The translations under genes and the position numbers were made by a program. Positions 1 through 9,069 of a DNA stretch of 64,000 nucleotides are shown in pieces. The notes beneath the pieces were generated by a model. It did no database searches. It was not told where the DNA came from and saw only the letters and a program-made list of their open reading frames with translations. This DNA is from Nostoc sp. XA010. GTDB taxonomy: Bacteria; Cyanobacteriota; Cyanobacteriia; Cyanobacteriales; Nostocaceae. The stretch's first letter is position 1. Each line of letters opens with the position of its first letter. Location: positions 124,001 through 188,000 of the forward strand of contig NZ_JAIVFX010000005.1 of the NCBI RefSeq assembly GCF_020829625.1, written 5' to 3'.

Positions 1-135
1 ACTAAATGCTGGAAAGAAGAGGATTTGTCAGCCCTCGCAGCCCTATACGATGCAGTTCGGACAGGTAAAATTAAACGAGAAGCCTCCCCATCGAACATAC
101 TTATGGAATTTCCGCTACCATATAAATCTTACTGA
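1..135 (+). CDS. 3' end of an unidentified protein
   Basis: An open frame enters from the left edge and runs 44 codons to a TGA at 133-135. The visible tail is polar and charged and ends with the residues LPYKSY. Codon choice looks like that of neighbouring genes, so this is probably the true C terminus of a gene that starts outside the window. The family is not recognised and no domain can be named from so short a piece. Confidence 0.5.
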   Translation, partial: TKCWKEEDLSALAALYDAVRTGKIKREASPSNILMEFPLPYKSY

Positions 136-242
136 TACTCCAAAATAAGCAGAGGGTAATTTTCCCATGTTTCCCCTTAGGGAACTCCAAAAAATAAATT
201 ATCCAATTTCTGGACTTCACTACGACTTTCCCTCCCCCTGCT

Positions 243-284
243 CCCTGCCCCCTGCCCCCTGCCCCCTGCCCCCTGCCCCCTGCC
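243..284. repeat. Heptanucleotide tandem repeat (ccctgcc x6)
   Basis: Six exact copies of the 7-mer ccctgcc run head to tail, preceded by related C/T-rich sequence. Short tandem heptamer repeats of this kind are typical of Nostoc-type intergenic DNA. The rest of the gap from 136 to 491 shows no convincing gene. A 63-codon open frame across the repeat encodes only low-complexity Pro/Leu/Cys and is not counted. Confidence 0.9.
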
Positions 285-491
285 TCTATAGCGTCCCGCA
301 GGGATGGTATATTTTTTTATTTAGAAGTCCCTTATCCCCCCATTTCCTTTGCCCCTGAAGCTTCTTCCCTGTACTCCGCTGCCTTTTACTTAGCCATCAT
401 CAGGCAAAAACCTGCAAAACTTAAAACTATTTAGGTGTTGTTGTTGAAAAACATCAAGGTCAGCAAGAGAATGAGTTAAGATCATATATAC

Positions 492-689
492 ATGGGTAAA
501 AGTAAAAGCAAGTCCCCGGACTTCCCAGCAATGCCAATGATTATAAGTAGGCAAGTTAAACAACTGCAATCAACGATTGGTTTTGAGTATTCTTTATTAC
601 AGAATAGTAACAAGGACTCACCAGCAAATATGAACCTGGTTAGGACAGGTTCCCAATTGTTTGACTTCGATGAAGCAGAAATTTTGTAG
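492..689 (+). CDS. Small hypothetical protein (65 aa), doubtful
   Basis: A 65-codon frame opens with ATG and a basic stretch (GKSKSKS) and ends with an acidic tail (FDFDEAEIL). There is no membrane segment, signal peptide or recognised motif, and no clear ribosome binding site within 15 bases of the ATG. It could be a real small protein, a remnant or chance. The following 690-904 holds nothing recognisable. Confidence 0.3.
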   Translation: MGKSKSKSPDFPAMPMIISRQVKQLQSTIGFEYSLLQNSNKDSPANMNLVRTGSQLFDFDEAEIL

Positions 690-904
690 AATGAGCCGGA
701 GGGAGATTGAGTTCATTGCTGCAAGCATTGATTTCTGACCCAAAATTTTCCAATATTTGACAACTACATGCAAGTATTTGGATTGGGTAATGAAGCGTAC
801 TTGTTCTGAACAGTGAAATTAACCTCTTAAAGGTGTAATGTAATTGGGTAGAACCCAGATTTTGACAGGTTTAACTACGTTGTTTAAAAAGGCAGAAACA
901 GTAG

Positions 905-1216
905 ATGCTACACCGCAAGATTTATCAACTCTGTTGCGATGGGCGCGAGGTATGTGTTTTCTTGCGGGACCAGCAACGCTGGATTGAACGCGCCCGCATC
1001 ATCGACATAGAGGGAGATTTAGTGACTCTACGTTATGAAACAGAAGAAGAGGACGAAGTTTGTTCTTGGGAAGAAATGGTTCGCCTCGAGAGCATTGGTG
1101 CTGTAACGCAAAAACTGGCTTCAGTACCACGCGGTAATGTGGAACCTTTGATGACTGAAGACTGTCCCGAAGCCGAACGCATCCACAACCGTTACACTGA
1201 CTCGAATCCAGAATAA
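905..1216 (+). CDS. Conserved cyanobacterial protein, probably DUF6679 family
   Basis: This is a 103-residue soluble protein with no signal peptide or membrane helix. The first 75 residues are compact and rich in charged and aromatic residues. They include CVFLRDQQRWIERARI and an acidic run (ETEEEDEVCSWEEM), a layout remembered from a short protein widely conserved in cyanobacteria and recently labelled DUF6679. The last 25 residues are polar and look disordered. No catalytic motif is visible and the function is unknown. It stands alone: the next gene downstream is convergent. The start is the first ATG in frame, and the typical family start (MLHRKIYQ) supports it. Confidence 0.7.
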   Translation: MLHRKIYQLCCDGREVCVFLRDQQRWIERARIIDIEGDLVTLRYETEEEDEVCSWEEMVRLESIGAVTQKLASVPRGNVEPLMTEDCPEAERIHNRYTDSNPE

Positions 1217-1385
1217 TTAGTAATTAGTCAGTAGTCATTAGTCATTAGTCATTAGTGAGCCAGCGCGGTCTTCTCCCAAAGGGAGAGGCTAGCGCCAAGG
1301 GGGTTTCCCCCATGAGCGACTGGCGTTAGCGCAGCGCTAGCGAGGCACGAGCGTCACCCGTAAGGGTCATTAGTCATTAATTAAA
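1217..1385. repeat. Composite intergenic repeat with nested hairpins
   Basis: The segment is framed by copies of the heptamer-like unit tagtcat (1221-1257 and again around 1367-1380). Between them lie three short palindromes: ctccc-aaa-gggag, ggggg-ttt-ccccc and tagcgcagcgcta. Such composite palindromic blocks are common dispersed repeats in Nostoc genomes. It lies between two convergent genes and could also act as a transcription barrier, but no T-tract follows. Confidence 0.7.
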
Positions 1386-1411
1386 AATGGCAAAAGACAC
1401 CGGATTAATGA

Positions 1412-3079
1412 CTATTGGCTATCATTCAAACCTTCAAAAGCAGGACAGTAACCTTCTAGAGTTACCTTAAAGTTATACAACGGGGAAGCTGGATTCCAAC
1501 ATCGCTGCCCCCTTTGATGTCGGCAAGTACCGCAACAGTCTACATCTGTCCATGTATAGCGATCGCTATTTTGATTCAGCAATTCTCGTTGAGACAATCC
1601 CCTCAATACTAGTTCTTCGCCTTGCCAACGAGCTTCGATCAAACCAGTATCAGCAAATTGCCGCCAACGAGGATCAGTCGTAATCACATCGGCTAGAGTG
1701 ATTGTGATTACTGTTCCCAACTCTGTCAGTTCGCCTTCGTAATTAGTTTCTGGTGCTGCCGGTTGTAAAAATGTATCGCCGATAGGCAATTCTACTAAAA
1801 TGTCAGCCGCCGGGGAATGGATATGGTAGCGGTTTTGCAACTCCTCTAAGCTAGTCAGGTCTGCCAAGTAGGCAGGTGAACCGTGAACAAAAATGACGTG
1901 CTGGGGTCGCAAATTATGAATTAGCTGCGTAGTACCAGGACCATCACTATGTTGAGCCAAGAGATAAGTTTCAACAGTGGTTGGTGCTAAATATTCTTTA
2001 TTAACTTTTATATCAATTTTTTCTGGTAGGAGAATTAGCCAAGGGCCAGTGTCTAATTGGCAGTGCTTACTCAAATCATCTGTAGAGTCGGTGAGGACTA
2101 TACAAGGTGACTTACCCACAGTGGGACGATGTTCTGCTTGTAAACGACGCACGCGGGGACGCACCCGTTCATCCCAAAATAAGGGTTGATGGCGGGCAAA
2201 GTTCTGTACAGATGCGGGAAGGTGGGGTAGCAGTTCTAAGTAGGCATCACACCCAGTTGCGACAGCACCATCTACCCAGATATCTATATCTCGTCCGGTG
2301 AAGTGGTGATGAGAGCGTAAGAGCATTAATAATTCTTGACCCAATCCTAAAGCCGGAGTGGGAAAAATCACAGAACAATGGTCAGCGATCGCGCGATTAA
2401 TTCGTTCTGCTAGTTGATTTTCTTGGTTGCGGCGGTGAGGATGACGGGATGTGCCATAACTGCCTTCAATGATTAGCACATCCAAGTCTAATCCTCGCAG
2501 TTCCTCTAAACGCAAACCTTCTACCAACCGGGAGTTTGACAGGAAAAAATCTCCTGTATACAGTAGCTTATAAGTACGCTGCTTAGTGGTGTAGGTAAGA
2601 AGAATTGCCACAGCCCCCGGTAGATGCCCTGCGGGAAATAATTCTGCCACCAAACCATCTTGGAATTCCACAGGCGATCGCAACGGCAAGGCATGACAAA
2701 ATTCGGAAATTTTCTCAGGATCTTGGTCTAGCCAATTCAACGGCAGTAACTTGCTGGTTACTTCGCTACCATAAATAGGTAACTTTGGAAAAGCTTTATG
2801 AAGTGCCAGTAAGCCTCTGGCGTGATCTGGGTGGGCGTGACTAATCAAAACAAAATCTGCTGGTGGGGGCGAACCAGTTCCACGTACCGACTTAGTAAGC
2901 CCCTTCGCCAGCGATGAAATATCTTCCAAACCACAATCCAATAGGATGCGGTGTGGGCCCATCTTCACCAATAAACACACACCCTCATCGTAATGCTGGA
3001 CACTATAGGGGAAACATTCTAATTCAGTACCCCCTTCCGCAGCATCTACGCGAGAGGATGCCGACAGATTATCCCTCAT
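1412..3079 (-). CDS. MBL-fold metallo-hydrolase (beta-CASP/RNA-processing type)
   Basis: A 555-residue cytoplasmic protein with a metallo-beta-lactamase fold in its N-terminal half. The zinc-binding motif HAHPDHARG lies near residue 80, LYTGDF (the motif carrying a later metal-ligand Asp) near residue 175, and EGSYG near residue 205. A region with HGSPA near residue 400 resembles the last His motif of the beta-CASP group, which includes mRNA-processing nucleases and ribonuclease J relatives. The C terminus has a Cys cluster (CCGTCRHQRGQRCW...YCPAF) that may bind another metal. Substrate is not known; RNA hydrolysis is an inference from the family. The ATG start gives a normal N terminus. The gene is monocistronic. 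Confidence 0.85.
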   Translation of the reverse strand: MRDNLSASSRVDAAEGGTELECFPYSVQHYDEGVCLLVKMGPHRILLDCGLEDISSLAKGLTKSVRGTGSPPPADFVLISHAHPDHARGLLALHKAFPKLPIYGSEVTSKLLPLNWLDQDPEKISEFCHALPLRSPVEFQDGLVAELFPAGHLPGAVAILLTYTTKQRTYKLLYTGDFFLSNSRLVEGLRLEELRGLDLDVLIIEGSYGTSRHPHRRNQENQLAERINRAIADHCSVIFPTPALGLGQELLMLLRSHHHFTGRDIDIWVDGAVATGCDAYLELLPHLPASVQNFARHQPLFWDERVRPRVRRLQAEHRPTVGKSPCIVLTDSTDDLSKHCQLDTGPWLILLPEKIDIKVNKEYLAPTTVETYLLAQHSDGPGTTQLIHNLRPQHVIFVHGSPAYLADLTSLEELQNRYHIHSPAADILVELPIGDTFLQPAAPETNYEGELTELGTVITITLADVITTDPRWRQFADTGLIEARWQGEELVLRGLSQRELLNQNSDRYTWTDVDCCGTCRHQRGQRCWNPASPLYNFKVTLEGYCPAFEGLNDSQ

Positions 3080-3379
3080 GCTCTCCTCCCCTCAAACCTC
3101 ATCATCATGGACATATCCCAAAAGCCAAAAATTACACAAATTTTGGTTTTGTGACTTAGGGGGTAAGTTTTATCGTGCGCCCCTACACCCTGAGAATACA
3201 GATTTTTGATTGGGGAGGACGCCTCCACTGAACCCGCACTGGTTCAGAAAGGTGGACTAACGAGAAGCCATCAAACTACTAGCTCAAGGATGCCTCTTGT
3301 TTCTTTTCCCTTTGCAAGTTCTGAGCTATCTTAGCCAACTCACCCTACGGGAAGTCGCCCAAGCGTTTACAGATTTATC

Positions 3380-3502
3380 TCAATGTGCAGAGCCATTGCC
3401 GTGATAGTTATCTGAATCATAGAATCCATTTTTCGTGCCAAAAAATAAGCACGAAAGCGTAAAGATAACTGTCAAGCCAGCTAGAATCAGCTTTACATCC
3501 AT
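3380..3502 (-). CDS. ndhP: Probable NDH-1 subunit NdhP (40 aa, single TM)
   Basis: A complete 40-codon gene, easily missed because of its size. Residues 3-22 form one hydrophobic helix (LILAGLTVIFTLSCLFFG). It is followed by the polar tail GTKNGFYDSDNYHGNGSAH, which I remember as the conserved C terminus of the small cyanobacterial protein NdhP. NdhP is a thylakoid NDH-1 subunit that helps couple photosystem I cyclic electron flow. An AAGGGG stretch about 9 bases before the ATG is a good ribosome binding site. The name rests on memory of the tail motif; the alternative is another one-helix photosynthetic subunit. The flanks 3080-3379 and 3503-3919 show no other gene. Confidence 0.62.
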   Translation of the reverse strand: MDVKLILAGLTVIFTLSCLFFGTKNGFYDSDNYHGNGSAH

Positions 3503-3919
3503 TTTTTTGCTGCCCCTTACTTAAAGACTTTCCTATATTAATTTAGTGCTTTCGCAATCAAACGTAATCACTAGAAAATCTTTACTATGCTTATGTGGAT
3601 TGGGCAATAGGTAAATTTACCGCAATCAGTCAGATTGTAGAACCTTTCGGTTCACCTGTCTATTGATCTACATGTAAACCAATATGGCACCAAGAGCAAT
3701 CCTCTAAAACCTCTAAAAATCCTTAGTAGTTATGATCGGCCCACTGTTCAAATAAGCTTTTGAAGCTCTTTAGATACAAACGTTTAATAATTTACTAAAC
3801 TTTACCAAAAACGCTCCATTCATCCAAAACTAGTCTCAACGCCAAACTCAAGTCATCACCTTAATATTAAAAACAGGAGCAATTATTTCCCAACCCCTAA
3901 ATAAAAATACCTGTGTTGT

Positions 3920-4477
3920 ATGACTATCGAACGACTTCCCCAAAAACACTATCCCAAGGCTGAAATTGGGCGGCGAGTTATGGCATTGGGGCTTGATTTT
4001 CTCGGTGTCTGGTTAGTCAGTTCCCTACTGGGAGGCGGCGATATCGGGATTCAATTTGTGCAAATCCTAGTTTTTGTGATATTTTGGCTGATTTTGCGGG
4101 TGCTAGTGGTATACAACAATCAAGGACAAAGTTTAGGGCGTTGGGCGTTCGATTTAAAGGTGTTGGAAGTTGAAGATGGGGAAGTAGTGGGCAGAATTCC
4201 AGATTTGCTCTCACTATTAAAGCGAGAGGCGATCATCGGCTTGGGTGCCCTTTTAGTGTCAATTGCCCTAAGCAATATTAGAGCCAATCCCACTGCTATA
4301 CTGCTAGTACTTCCCCTAGCAATTGATTGTGGAACTGCCTTCTCTGATACTCAGATGCGGCAGGCTTTACACGATCGCTATTGTGGAACTTTCATAGTTT
4401 CGTCGCGTCGTGGCTACTCGCTTGACATAAAAATTAAAAGATTAGTTGATAATATGCGGCGGAATGTGAGAAGATAG
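3920..4477 (+). CDS. RDD family membrane protein
   Basis: A 185-residue integral membrane protein with the RDD family signature. An Arg-Arg pair comes just before the first helix (GRRVMALGLDFLGV), and the typical loop QGQSLGRWAFDLKV lies after the second helix. Three to four hydrophobic segments are visible, near residues 25-45, 48-65, 108-125 and 130-145. The C terminus is strongly basic. RDD proteins are poorly characterised; some are linked to ion transport, and none is assigned here. It lies 43 bases upstream of rpmG on the same strand and may be co-transcribed with it. Confidence 0.8.
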   Translation: MTIERLPQKHYPKAEIGRRVMALGLDFLGVWLVSSLLGGGDIGIQFVQILVFVIFWLILRVLVVYNNQGQSLGRWAFDLKVLEVEDGEVVGRIPDLLSLLKREAIIGLGALLVSIALSNIRANPTAILLVLPLAIDCGTAFSDTQMRQALHDRYCGTFIVSSRRGYSLDIKIKRLVDNMRRNVRR

Positions 4478-4520
4478 TCATTTGTGTTAATTCTCTTCAG
4501 GCTTCACTGTTTGTAAGATT

Positions 4521-4715
4521 ATGGCTAAGAGTAAAGGTGCCCGCATTATTATCACACTAGAGTGTACTGAGTGCCGGACAAATTCAGACAAGCGTTCTGC
4601 TGGTGTTTCCCGTTATACCAGCACCAAGAATCGCCGCAACACCACTAACAGGCTAGAACTGAAAAAGTTCTGCACCCACTGCAACAAACATACCGTTCAC
4701 AAGGAAATTAAGTAG
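4521..4715 (+). CDS. rpmG: Ribosomal protein bL33
   Basis: A 64-residue basic protein of the large ribosomal subunit. The N-terminal half has the bL33 pattern ([12 protein letters not shown]) and the C-terminal half has [10 protein letters not shown] and [11 protein letters not shown]. Two CxxC pairs (CTEC and CTHC) are kept, so this is the zinc-binding form. It directly precedes rpsR with a 2-base gap, an arrangement conserved in cyanobacteria and chloroplasts. Confidence 0.97.
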   Translation: MAKSKGARIIITLECTECRTNSDKRSAGVSRYTSTKNRRNTTNRLELKKFCTHCNKHTVHKEIK

Positions 4716-4717
4716 AG

Positions 4718-4933
4718 ATGAGTTATTTCCGTCGTCGCCTTTCTCCGATCAAGCCAGGAGAACCAATCGATTATAAAGATGTTGATTTACTGCGTAAGTT
4801 TGTCACCGAGCGGGGTAAAATATTGCCACGTCGGATTACTGGGCTTACATCTCAGCAACAGCGAGAGTTGACATTAGCAATTAAACGTTCGCGGATTGTG
4901 GCTTTGTTGCCATTTATCAATGCGGAAGGCTAA
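4718..4933 (+). CDS. rpsR: Ribosomal protein bS18
   Basis: A 71-residue small-subunit protein. It carries the bS18 core [19 protein letters not shown] followed by [20 protein letters not shown] and [11 protein letters not shown], which contact 16S rRNA and protein S6 on the platform. The length is normal. It is almost contiguous with rpmG and surely shares its transcript. The gap that follows (4934-5045) holds copies of octamer-like repeats (gagtgatgagt, aactcctaact) and then the start region of the nuclease gene. Confidence 0.97.
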   Translation: MSYFRRRLSPIKPGEPIDYKDVDLLRKFVTERGKILPRRITGLTSQQQRELTLAIKRSRIVALLPFINAEG

Positions 4934-5045
4934 AAAGAGTGATGAGTTATGAGTGATGAGTGATGAGTTAAGAATCAAAACTCCTAACTCCTAACTCCTA
5001 ACTTCAAACTATTTAAACTGTTCACCAAATTAAAGTGCGAGAGTT

Positions 5046-7106
5046 GTGGAGAAGGGGACGCTAGTTGAATTTAGGGTTCAAGGCGATCGCCGTCTGGGCA
5101 TCGTAGAACGCCCAGACGGTAAAACCCGCTGGTTTGTGGTAGACGAACGTGGTCAATCCCACAGCCTCGCGCCTAGACAAATAACTTATACAGTTACCGG
5201 GCAGACCTACAAGCCTTCTGAGATTGCCAGCTTTTTGGAGCAGATCAAGCCTTATTTAGACCCATCTAGCTTAGAAGTAGCTTGGGAATTATTGGTTGAG
5301 GATGGGGAAACAGTCACCCCCGACCAAATGGCGAATCTGCTATTTTCAGAATCAGACGCGCCTCCTTGTTATGCCGCCCATTGCTTGTTATCAGACGACA
5401 AACTTTATTTCAAGCAAAAAGGAGACGCTTACGAGCCGCGAACTGCTGCTCAGGTGGCAGAACGCAAGCACCAGATGGAAGTAGAGGCACTAAAAGCCAA
5501 GGGACAGCAGGAATTTTTAACTCGTGTAGAGCAGGCGCTCAAAGGTGAAGCAGTAGAGTGGCAGCGCCATGATCGCCAACGCTTAGAAGGACTCGAAAAA
5601 TACGCCGCGTTGCTTGCTGACACCGTGCGGACAGGGGTCAATTATGACTCCTTGGCTCGCGCTTATCCGCCAAGCGCTCCAGTATTAGAAACTATGACCA
5701 TGCTGGGACGGCCCACAACACCCCAAGGAGCCTTTCAGCTGTTAGTGGATTTGGGTTGCTGGAGTCCTTATGAAAACTTGTTCCTGCGTCGTTCTTCAAT
5801 TCCGATCCAATTTCCTAATAAGGTATTAGAAGTGGCGCAACAGCGTTGGGATTTCCCGCCAATTGACTCAGATACAAACCGCCTTGATCTGACTCACCTG
5901 AAGGTCTACACCATTGATGATGAAACTACCACAGAGATCGACGATGGTCTGAGTTGGGAAGTACTAGCCGATGGGCGAGAACGTCTGTGGGTGCATATCG
6001 CCGATCCGACTCGATGGTTAGTACCGGAAGATGAATTAGATTTGGAAGCCAGAAAGCGGGGTAGTACAGTCTATTTACCTACGGGGATGATTCCCATGTT
6101 CCCAGAGGTATTAGCGACTGGGCCAATGAGTCTGCTCCAGGGGCGGGTTTGTTGCGCCCTCAGTTTCGGGATTATTTTAGATACAACTGGGGGAGTAGAA
6201 GATTACAGCATTCATACCAGTTCGATTAAGCCGACTTATCGTCTCACCTACGAAGATGTAGATGAAATGCTGCAATTACGGGTACAGGCAGAACCGGAAA
6301 TTGCTGCGATCGCTACTTGGGCGCAGAAGCGCAAAGCTTGGCGTTATGCTCAAGGGGCAATTAGCATCACCATGCCGGAAGCGATGATCAAAGTCAAAGA
6401 TGATGAGATCAATATTGATATTTTGGACGATTCTCCATCGCGGCAAGTAGTCGCAGAAATGATGATTGTTGCCGGTGAAGTTGCGGCTCGTTATGGTAAA
6501 GCTCATAACATACCTTTGCCCTTTCGCGGTCAGCCGCAACCGGAATTACCCTCAGAAGAAGAATTGCTGCTACTTCCCGCCGGATTCGTTCGCGCTTGCG
6601 CTATGCGTCGTTGTATGCCCAAGAGCGAAATGAGCATTACGCCTCTGCGCCATGCTGGTTTGGGTTTGGATACCTACACCCAAGCAACCTCTCCCATCCG
6701 TCGTTACAGTGATTTGCTTACCCACTTCCAACTTAAAGCCCATTTGCGGGGTGAAGTTTTACCATTTACCGCAGATCAACTTAAAGAAGTGATGATGACT
6801 GTCACCAGCATCACCCAAGAAGTGACGATGGTGGAACGGCAAACTAATAGATATTATGCTCTAGAGTATTTACGCCGTCATCCAGAGGAAACTTGGGAGG
6901 TAACAGTGTTAATGTGGCTGCGAGAAGACAGCAACTTAGCCCTAATTTTGTTAGAAGATTTGGGCTTGCAGTTACCAATGGTTTTCAAACGTTCTGTGAA
7001 GTTGGGCGAACAGATATTGGTGAAAGTTAGCCATGCCGATCCGCAAAAAGATATGATCCAGTTTCAAGAAATAGTTTATCAAGAAGCCCAAACAGCAGCG
7101 AATTAA
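5046..7106 (+). CDS. Exoribonuclease, RNase II/R (RNB) family
   Basis: A 686-residue 3'-5' exoribonuclease of the cyanobacterial type often called Zam or VacB. An N-terminal OB-like region (LVEFRVQGDRRLGIVERPDG) precedes the RNB catalytic domain at about residues 250-560. Its metal-binding motif IDDETTTEIDDGLS starts near residue 290. The conserved TSPIRRYSDL near the end of the RNB domain is also present. The last 90 residues resemble a degenerate S1 domain. The start is a GTG at 5046; no better ATG lies upstream. The gene follows rpmG-rpsR, a conserved cyanobacterial order, which fits a role in RNA turnover. Confidence 0.9.
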   Translation: MEKGTLVEFRVQGDRRLGIVERPDGKTRWFVVDERGQSHSLAPRQITYTVTGQTYKPSEIASFLEQIKPYLDPSSLEVAWELLVEDGETVTPDQMANLLFSESDAPPCYAAHCLLSDDKLYFKQKGDAYEPRTAAQVAERKHQMEVEALKAKGQQEFLTRVEQALKGEAVEWQRHDRQRLEGLEKYAALLADTVRTGVNYDSLARAYPPSAPVLETMTMLGRPTTPQGAFQLLVDLGCWSPYENLFLRRSSIPIQFPNKVLEVAQQRWDFPPIDSDTNRLDLTHLKVYTIDDETTTEIDDGLSWEVLADGRERLWVHIADPTRWLVPEDELDLEARKRGSTVYLPTGMIPMFPEVLATGPMSLLQGRVCCALSFGIILDTTGGVEDYSIHTSSIKPTYRLTYEDVDEMLQLRVQAEPEIAAIATWAQKRKAWRYAQGAISITMPEAMIKVKDDEINIDILDDSPSRQVVAEMMIVAGEVAARYGKAHNIPLPFRGQPQPELPSEEELLLLPAGFVRACAMRRCMPKSEMSITPLRHAGLGLDTYTQATSPIRRYSDLLTHFQLKAHLRGEVLPFTADQLKEVMMTVTSITQEVTMVERQTNRYYALEYLRRHPEETWEVTVLMWLREDSNLALILLEDLGLQLPMVFKRSVKLGEQILVKVSHADPQKDMIQFQEIVYQEAQTAAN

Positions 7107-7229
7107 CTAATTTGTCATTTGTCATTTGTAATACTAGCCACTGGCGAGTATTATCAATTACGAATTATTTTAATCTTGCTCTAACCCCTGTTGGTTAAGA
7201 TATAGGGTAAATGGAATGAGGTAATAGTT

Positions 7230-7535
7230 GTGAATATATCTTTGACCCCAAAACTGGAGCAGTTGGTTAAGGATAAAGTTAGTAGTGGGAAATATCACTC
7301 AGTTAATGAAGTGATGGGTGAAGCATTGAGATTGCTAGAAGAACGCGATGCCTGCGGCGGGCTACGCCAACGCATTCGAGATCAGCGTCTAGCAGAATTG
7401 AAAGCTAAAATCCAAGTTGGTATTGAAGAACTCGAACGTGGTGAAGGGATTGATGGTGAAGAGCTATTTGCAGAAATAGAAGAAGACATTCGACGCGCCC
7501 AAGCCCAAATGCAACAAGCTGAGGCTGCTAAATAA
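7230..7535 (+). CDS. ParD-like (CC2985-type) antitoxin with an in-frame repeat
   Basis: A 101-residue antitoxin of the ribbon-helix-helix type. The N-terminal pattern NISLTPKLEQLVKDKV...GKYHSVNEVMGEALRLLEERD is the DNA-binding part, and the acidic Glu-rich tail would wrap the toxin. Residues about 40-48 (ACGGLRQRI) are encoded by a 29-bp dispersed repeat at 7345-7373 and look inserted in frame between LLEERD and RDQRLAEL. The start is GTG. The stop overlaps the ATG of the toxin reading frame (TAATG), the usual coupling in such operons, but the toxin is broken. Confidence 0.82.
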   Translation: MNISLTPKLEQLVKDKVSSGKYHSVNEVMGEALRLLEERDACGGLRQRIRDQRLAELKAKIQVGIEELERGEGIDGEELFAEIEEDIRRAQAQMQQAEAAK

Positions 7536-7642
7536 TGAGTAAGTGTATTTTAGCGCCTTCAGCCAAGGAAGACATCAAGGACATTAATCACTATTTTATA
7601 AGTAAAAATACTGAATTACAACTGTTTAATCAGACAATTTGA
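7535..7642 (+). pseudogene. Truncated ParE/RelE-family toxin remnant
   Basis: Thirty-five codons start with an ATG that overlaps the antitoxin stop. The beginning, SKCILAPSAKEDIKDINHYF, is the first strand and helix of a ParE/RelE toxin. The frame stops at TGA 7640-7642, where about 60 more residues are expected. Reading through the stop gives VNLLMSKSVSLREV, still weakly toxin-like, up to about 7710. The gene is therefore decayed, and the catalytic C-terminal half is gone. Confidence 0.7.
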
Positions 7643-7712
7643 GTAAATTTACTAATGTCTAAATCGGTAAGTTTGAGAGAAGTTCTTGTATACCAGAGTG
7701 GACTTCAAACAA

Positions 7713-8537
7713 ATGCTAAAAAATTTATCTCTTGCCCTGTCTATAACTACCTTGACACTTATCACAGGATGTTCAAGTCAGGAAATTAAAGCTAATAACT
7801 CATCTCCAACGCCAGAGACAGCAGTCGCAACTCCCACAGAAACAACTGAGGCTGCATCCCCAACACCGGAGACAGCAGTCGCAACTCCTACAGAAACAAC
7901 TGAGGCTGCATCTCAAACGCCAGAGACAGCCGCCACGCCTTCGTTAGTATCTAAAGACCTTGAACGTTTACAGCGAAATAAAGCTTGCCCAGCATGTGAT
8001 TTAAGTGGAGCAAATTTAGCTGATGCCGAGCTTGAGGGTATAGATTTAAGTCGTGTCAACTTGAGTAATGCCAACCTAGACAGAGCAAATCTCAGCCGTG
8101 CAACGCTAAAAGGCGCTAATTTGAGTAATGCCAGCTTGAATGGTACTATTTTGAACCAAGCAAATTTGAGTGATGCCAACTTGAATAGTGTTATTCTCAA
8201 CAAAGCCCAGCTAAATTATATATCTTTAATAGGTGCGAATTTAAAAGATGCCAAATTGAGTGGGACTAGACTTTCCGGTAACTTTTCTAAAGCTGATCTA
8301 AGTGGCGCTGACTTAAGTGATACTGACCTAAGTGGCGTATATCAAGGTCAGGGTAATAATCTAAGTGGTGCTAATCTAAGTGGTGCTAATTTAAGTGGTG
8401 CCAATCTAATGGATGTAATTTTCACTGGTGCTAACTTAAACAAAGCTAATTTGAAGAGTGCCAAAATGTATCCCAATGCTTTGGCACAAGCACAGTTGAA
8501 AGAAACAATAATGCCCGATGGTACAATTCGAAAATAG
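7713..8537 (+). CDS. Pentapeptide-repeat lipoprotein
   Basis: The ATG at 7713 is chosen because it gives a clean lipoprotein signal: a short basic start (MLKN), a hydrophobic core and the lipobox LITGC with Cys at residue 20. An upstream TTG would place extra residues before the signal. Residues about 28-80 hold a Pro/Thr/Glu-rich tandem repeat (PETAVATPTETTEAAS twice, then a partial copy). The rest, from about residue 90, is a run of A(N/D)LSx pentapeptides that would fold as a quadrilateral beta-helix. A Cys pair (CPAC) lies just before the helix. It is probably anchored to the plasma or outer membrane and exposed to the periplasm. Function unknown. Confidence 0.85.
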   Translation: MLKNLSLALSITTLTLITGCSSQEIKANNSSPTPETAVATPTETTEAASPTPETAVATPTETTEAASQTPETAATPSLVSKDLERLQRNKACPACDLSGANLADAELEGIDLSRVNLSNANLDRANLSRATLKGANLSNASLNGTILNQANLSDANLNSVILNKAQLNYISLIGANLKDAKLSGTRLSGNFSKADLSGADLSDTDLSGVYQGQGNNLSGANLSGANLSGANLMDVIFTGANLNKANLKSAKMYPNALAQAQLKETIMPDGTIRK

Positions 8538-9010
8538 ACCAGAAAATTTATTTGCAAATTCCTTTAGATAGATCCTAAAATTAGCGCCACTGGTAAAAGT
8601 TAAATTATTACTGGCTTTGATTTTTATCAGTTTACTGAACTGTACTTTTGCCATAAAACCACGGTTATAGTGATTTTTAGCACTAATATAAGCCTAGCTA
8701 TCGCTCCGAAAACTTGCCGCAAAATTAATTGCGTTTTAAAGCTTTAACAAGGGACTCAAGTCTTTTGTTTGGGTAATTGGGTCGATGGATTTATGCCTTG
8801 GTATGTTAGTGTCTACCAACTTGGGTCATATTCGACTATATTTACTTCATCCATAGGTGAAATTAATTTTGTCTATAACAGTGGTAAGCTAATCGGCATT
8901 TAAGTTGCATAATCAGGGCGGGCAAGATGCCCACCCCACAAGATATTGATAAAATTTTGATATGCAAATTTAGATGTGTTTTAGCTTAGTTGGTTAAATC
9001 CTTTATTTAA
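8538..9010. other. Intergenic region with no gene seen
   Basis: No coding pattern is visible on either strand. The piece gggcgggcaagatgcccacc near 8916-8936 matches a common Nostoc dispersed repeat. The remainder is AT-rich and leads into the rpmI promoter. Confidence 0.5.
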
Positions 9011-9040
9011 TTTCCATTCCAGCAATTTTATTAGTATAAT
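9011..9040 (+). promoter_or_regulatory. Candidate sigma70-type promoter of rpmI-rplT
   Basis: A perfect -10 box TATAAT lies at 9035-9040. A weak -35 (TTTCCA, 9011-9016, four of six matches to TTGACA) sits 18 bases upstream. The spacing to the rpmI ATG at 9070 leaves a leader of about 22 bases. Confidence 0.45.
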
Positions 9041-9069
9041 AATGGATCGTGTCGAATTAAAGCTAAACA

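Noticed and set aside
167..358. 63-codon open frame over the heptamer repeat
   Set aside because: Low-complexity product created by the ccctgcc repeat; no start signal or homologous pattern.
7913..8203. Minus-strand frame opposite the pentapeptide repeats
   Set aside because: Antisense shadow of a period-15 repeat; the plus strand has a lipobox and clear A(N/D)LSx repeats.
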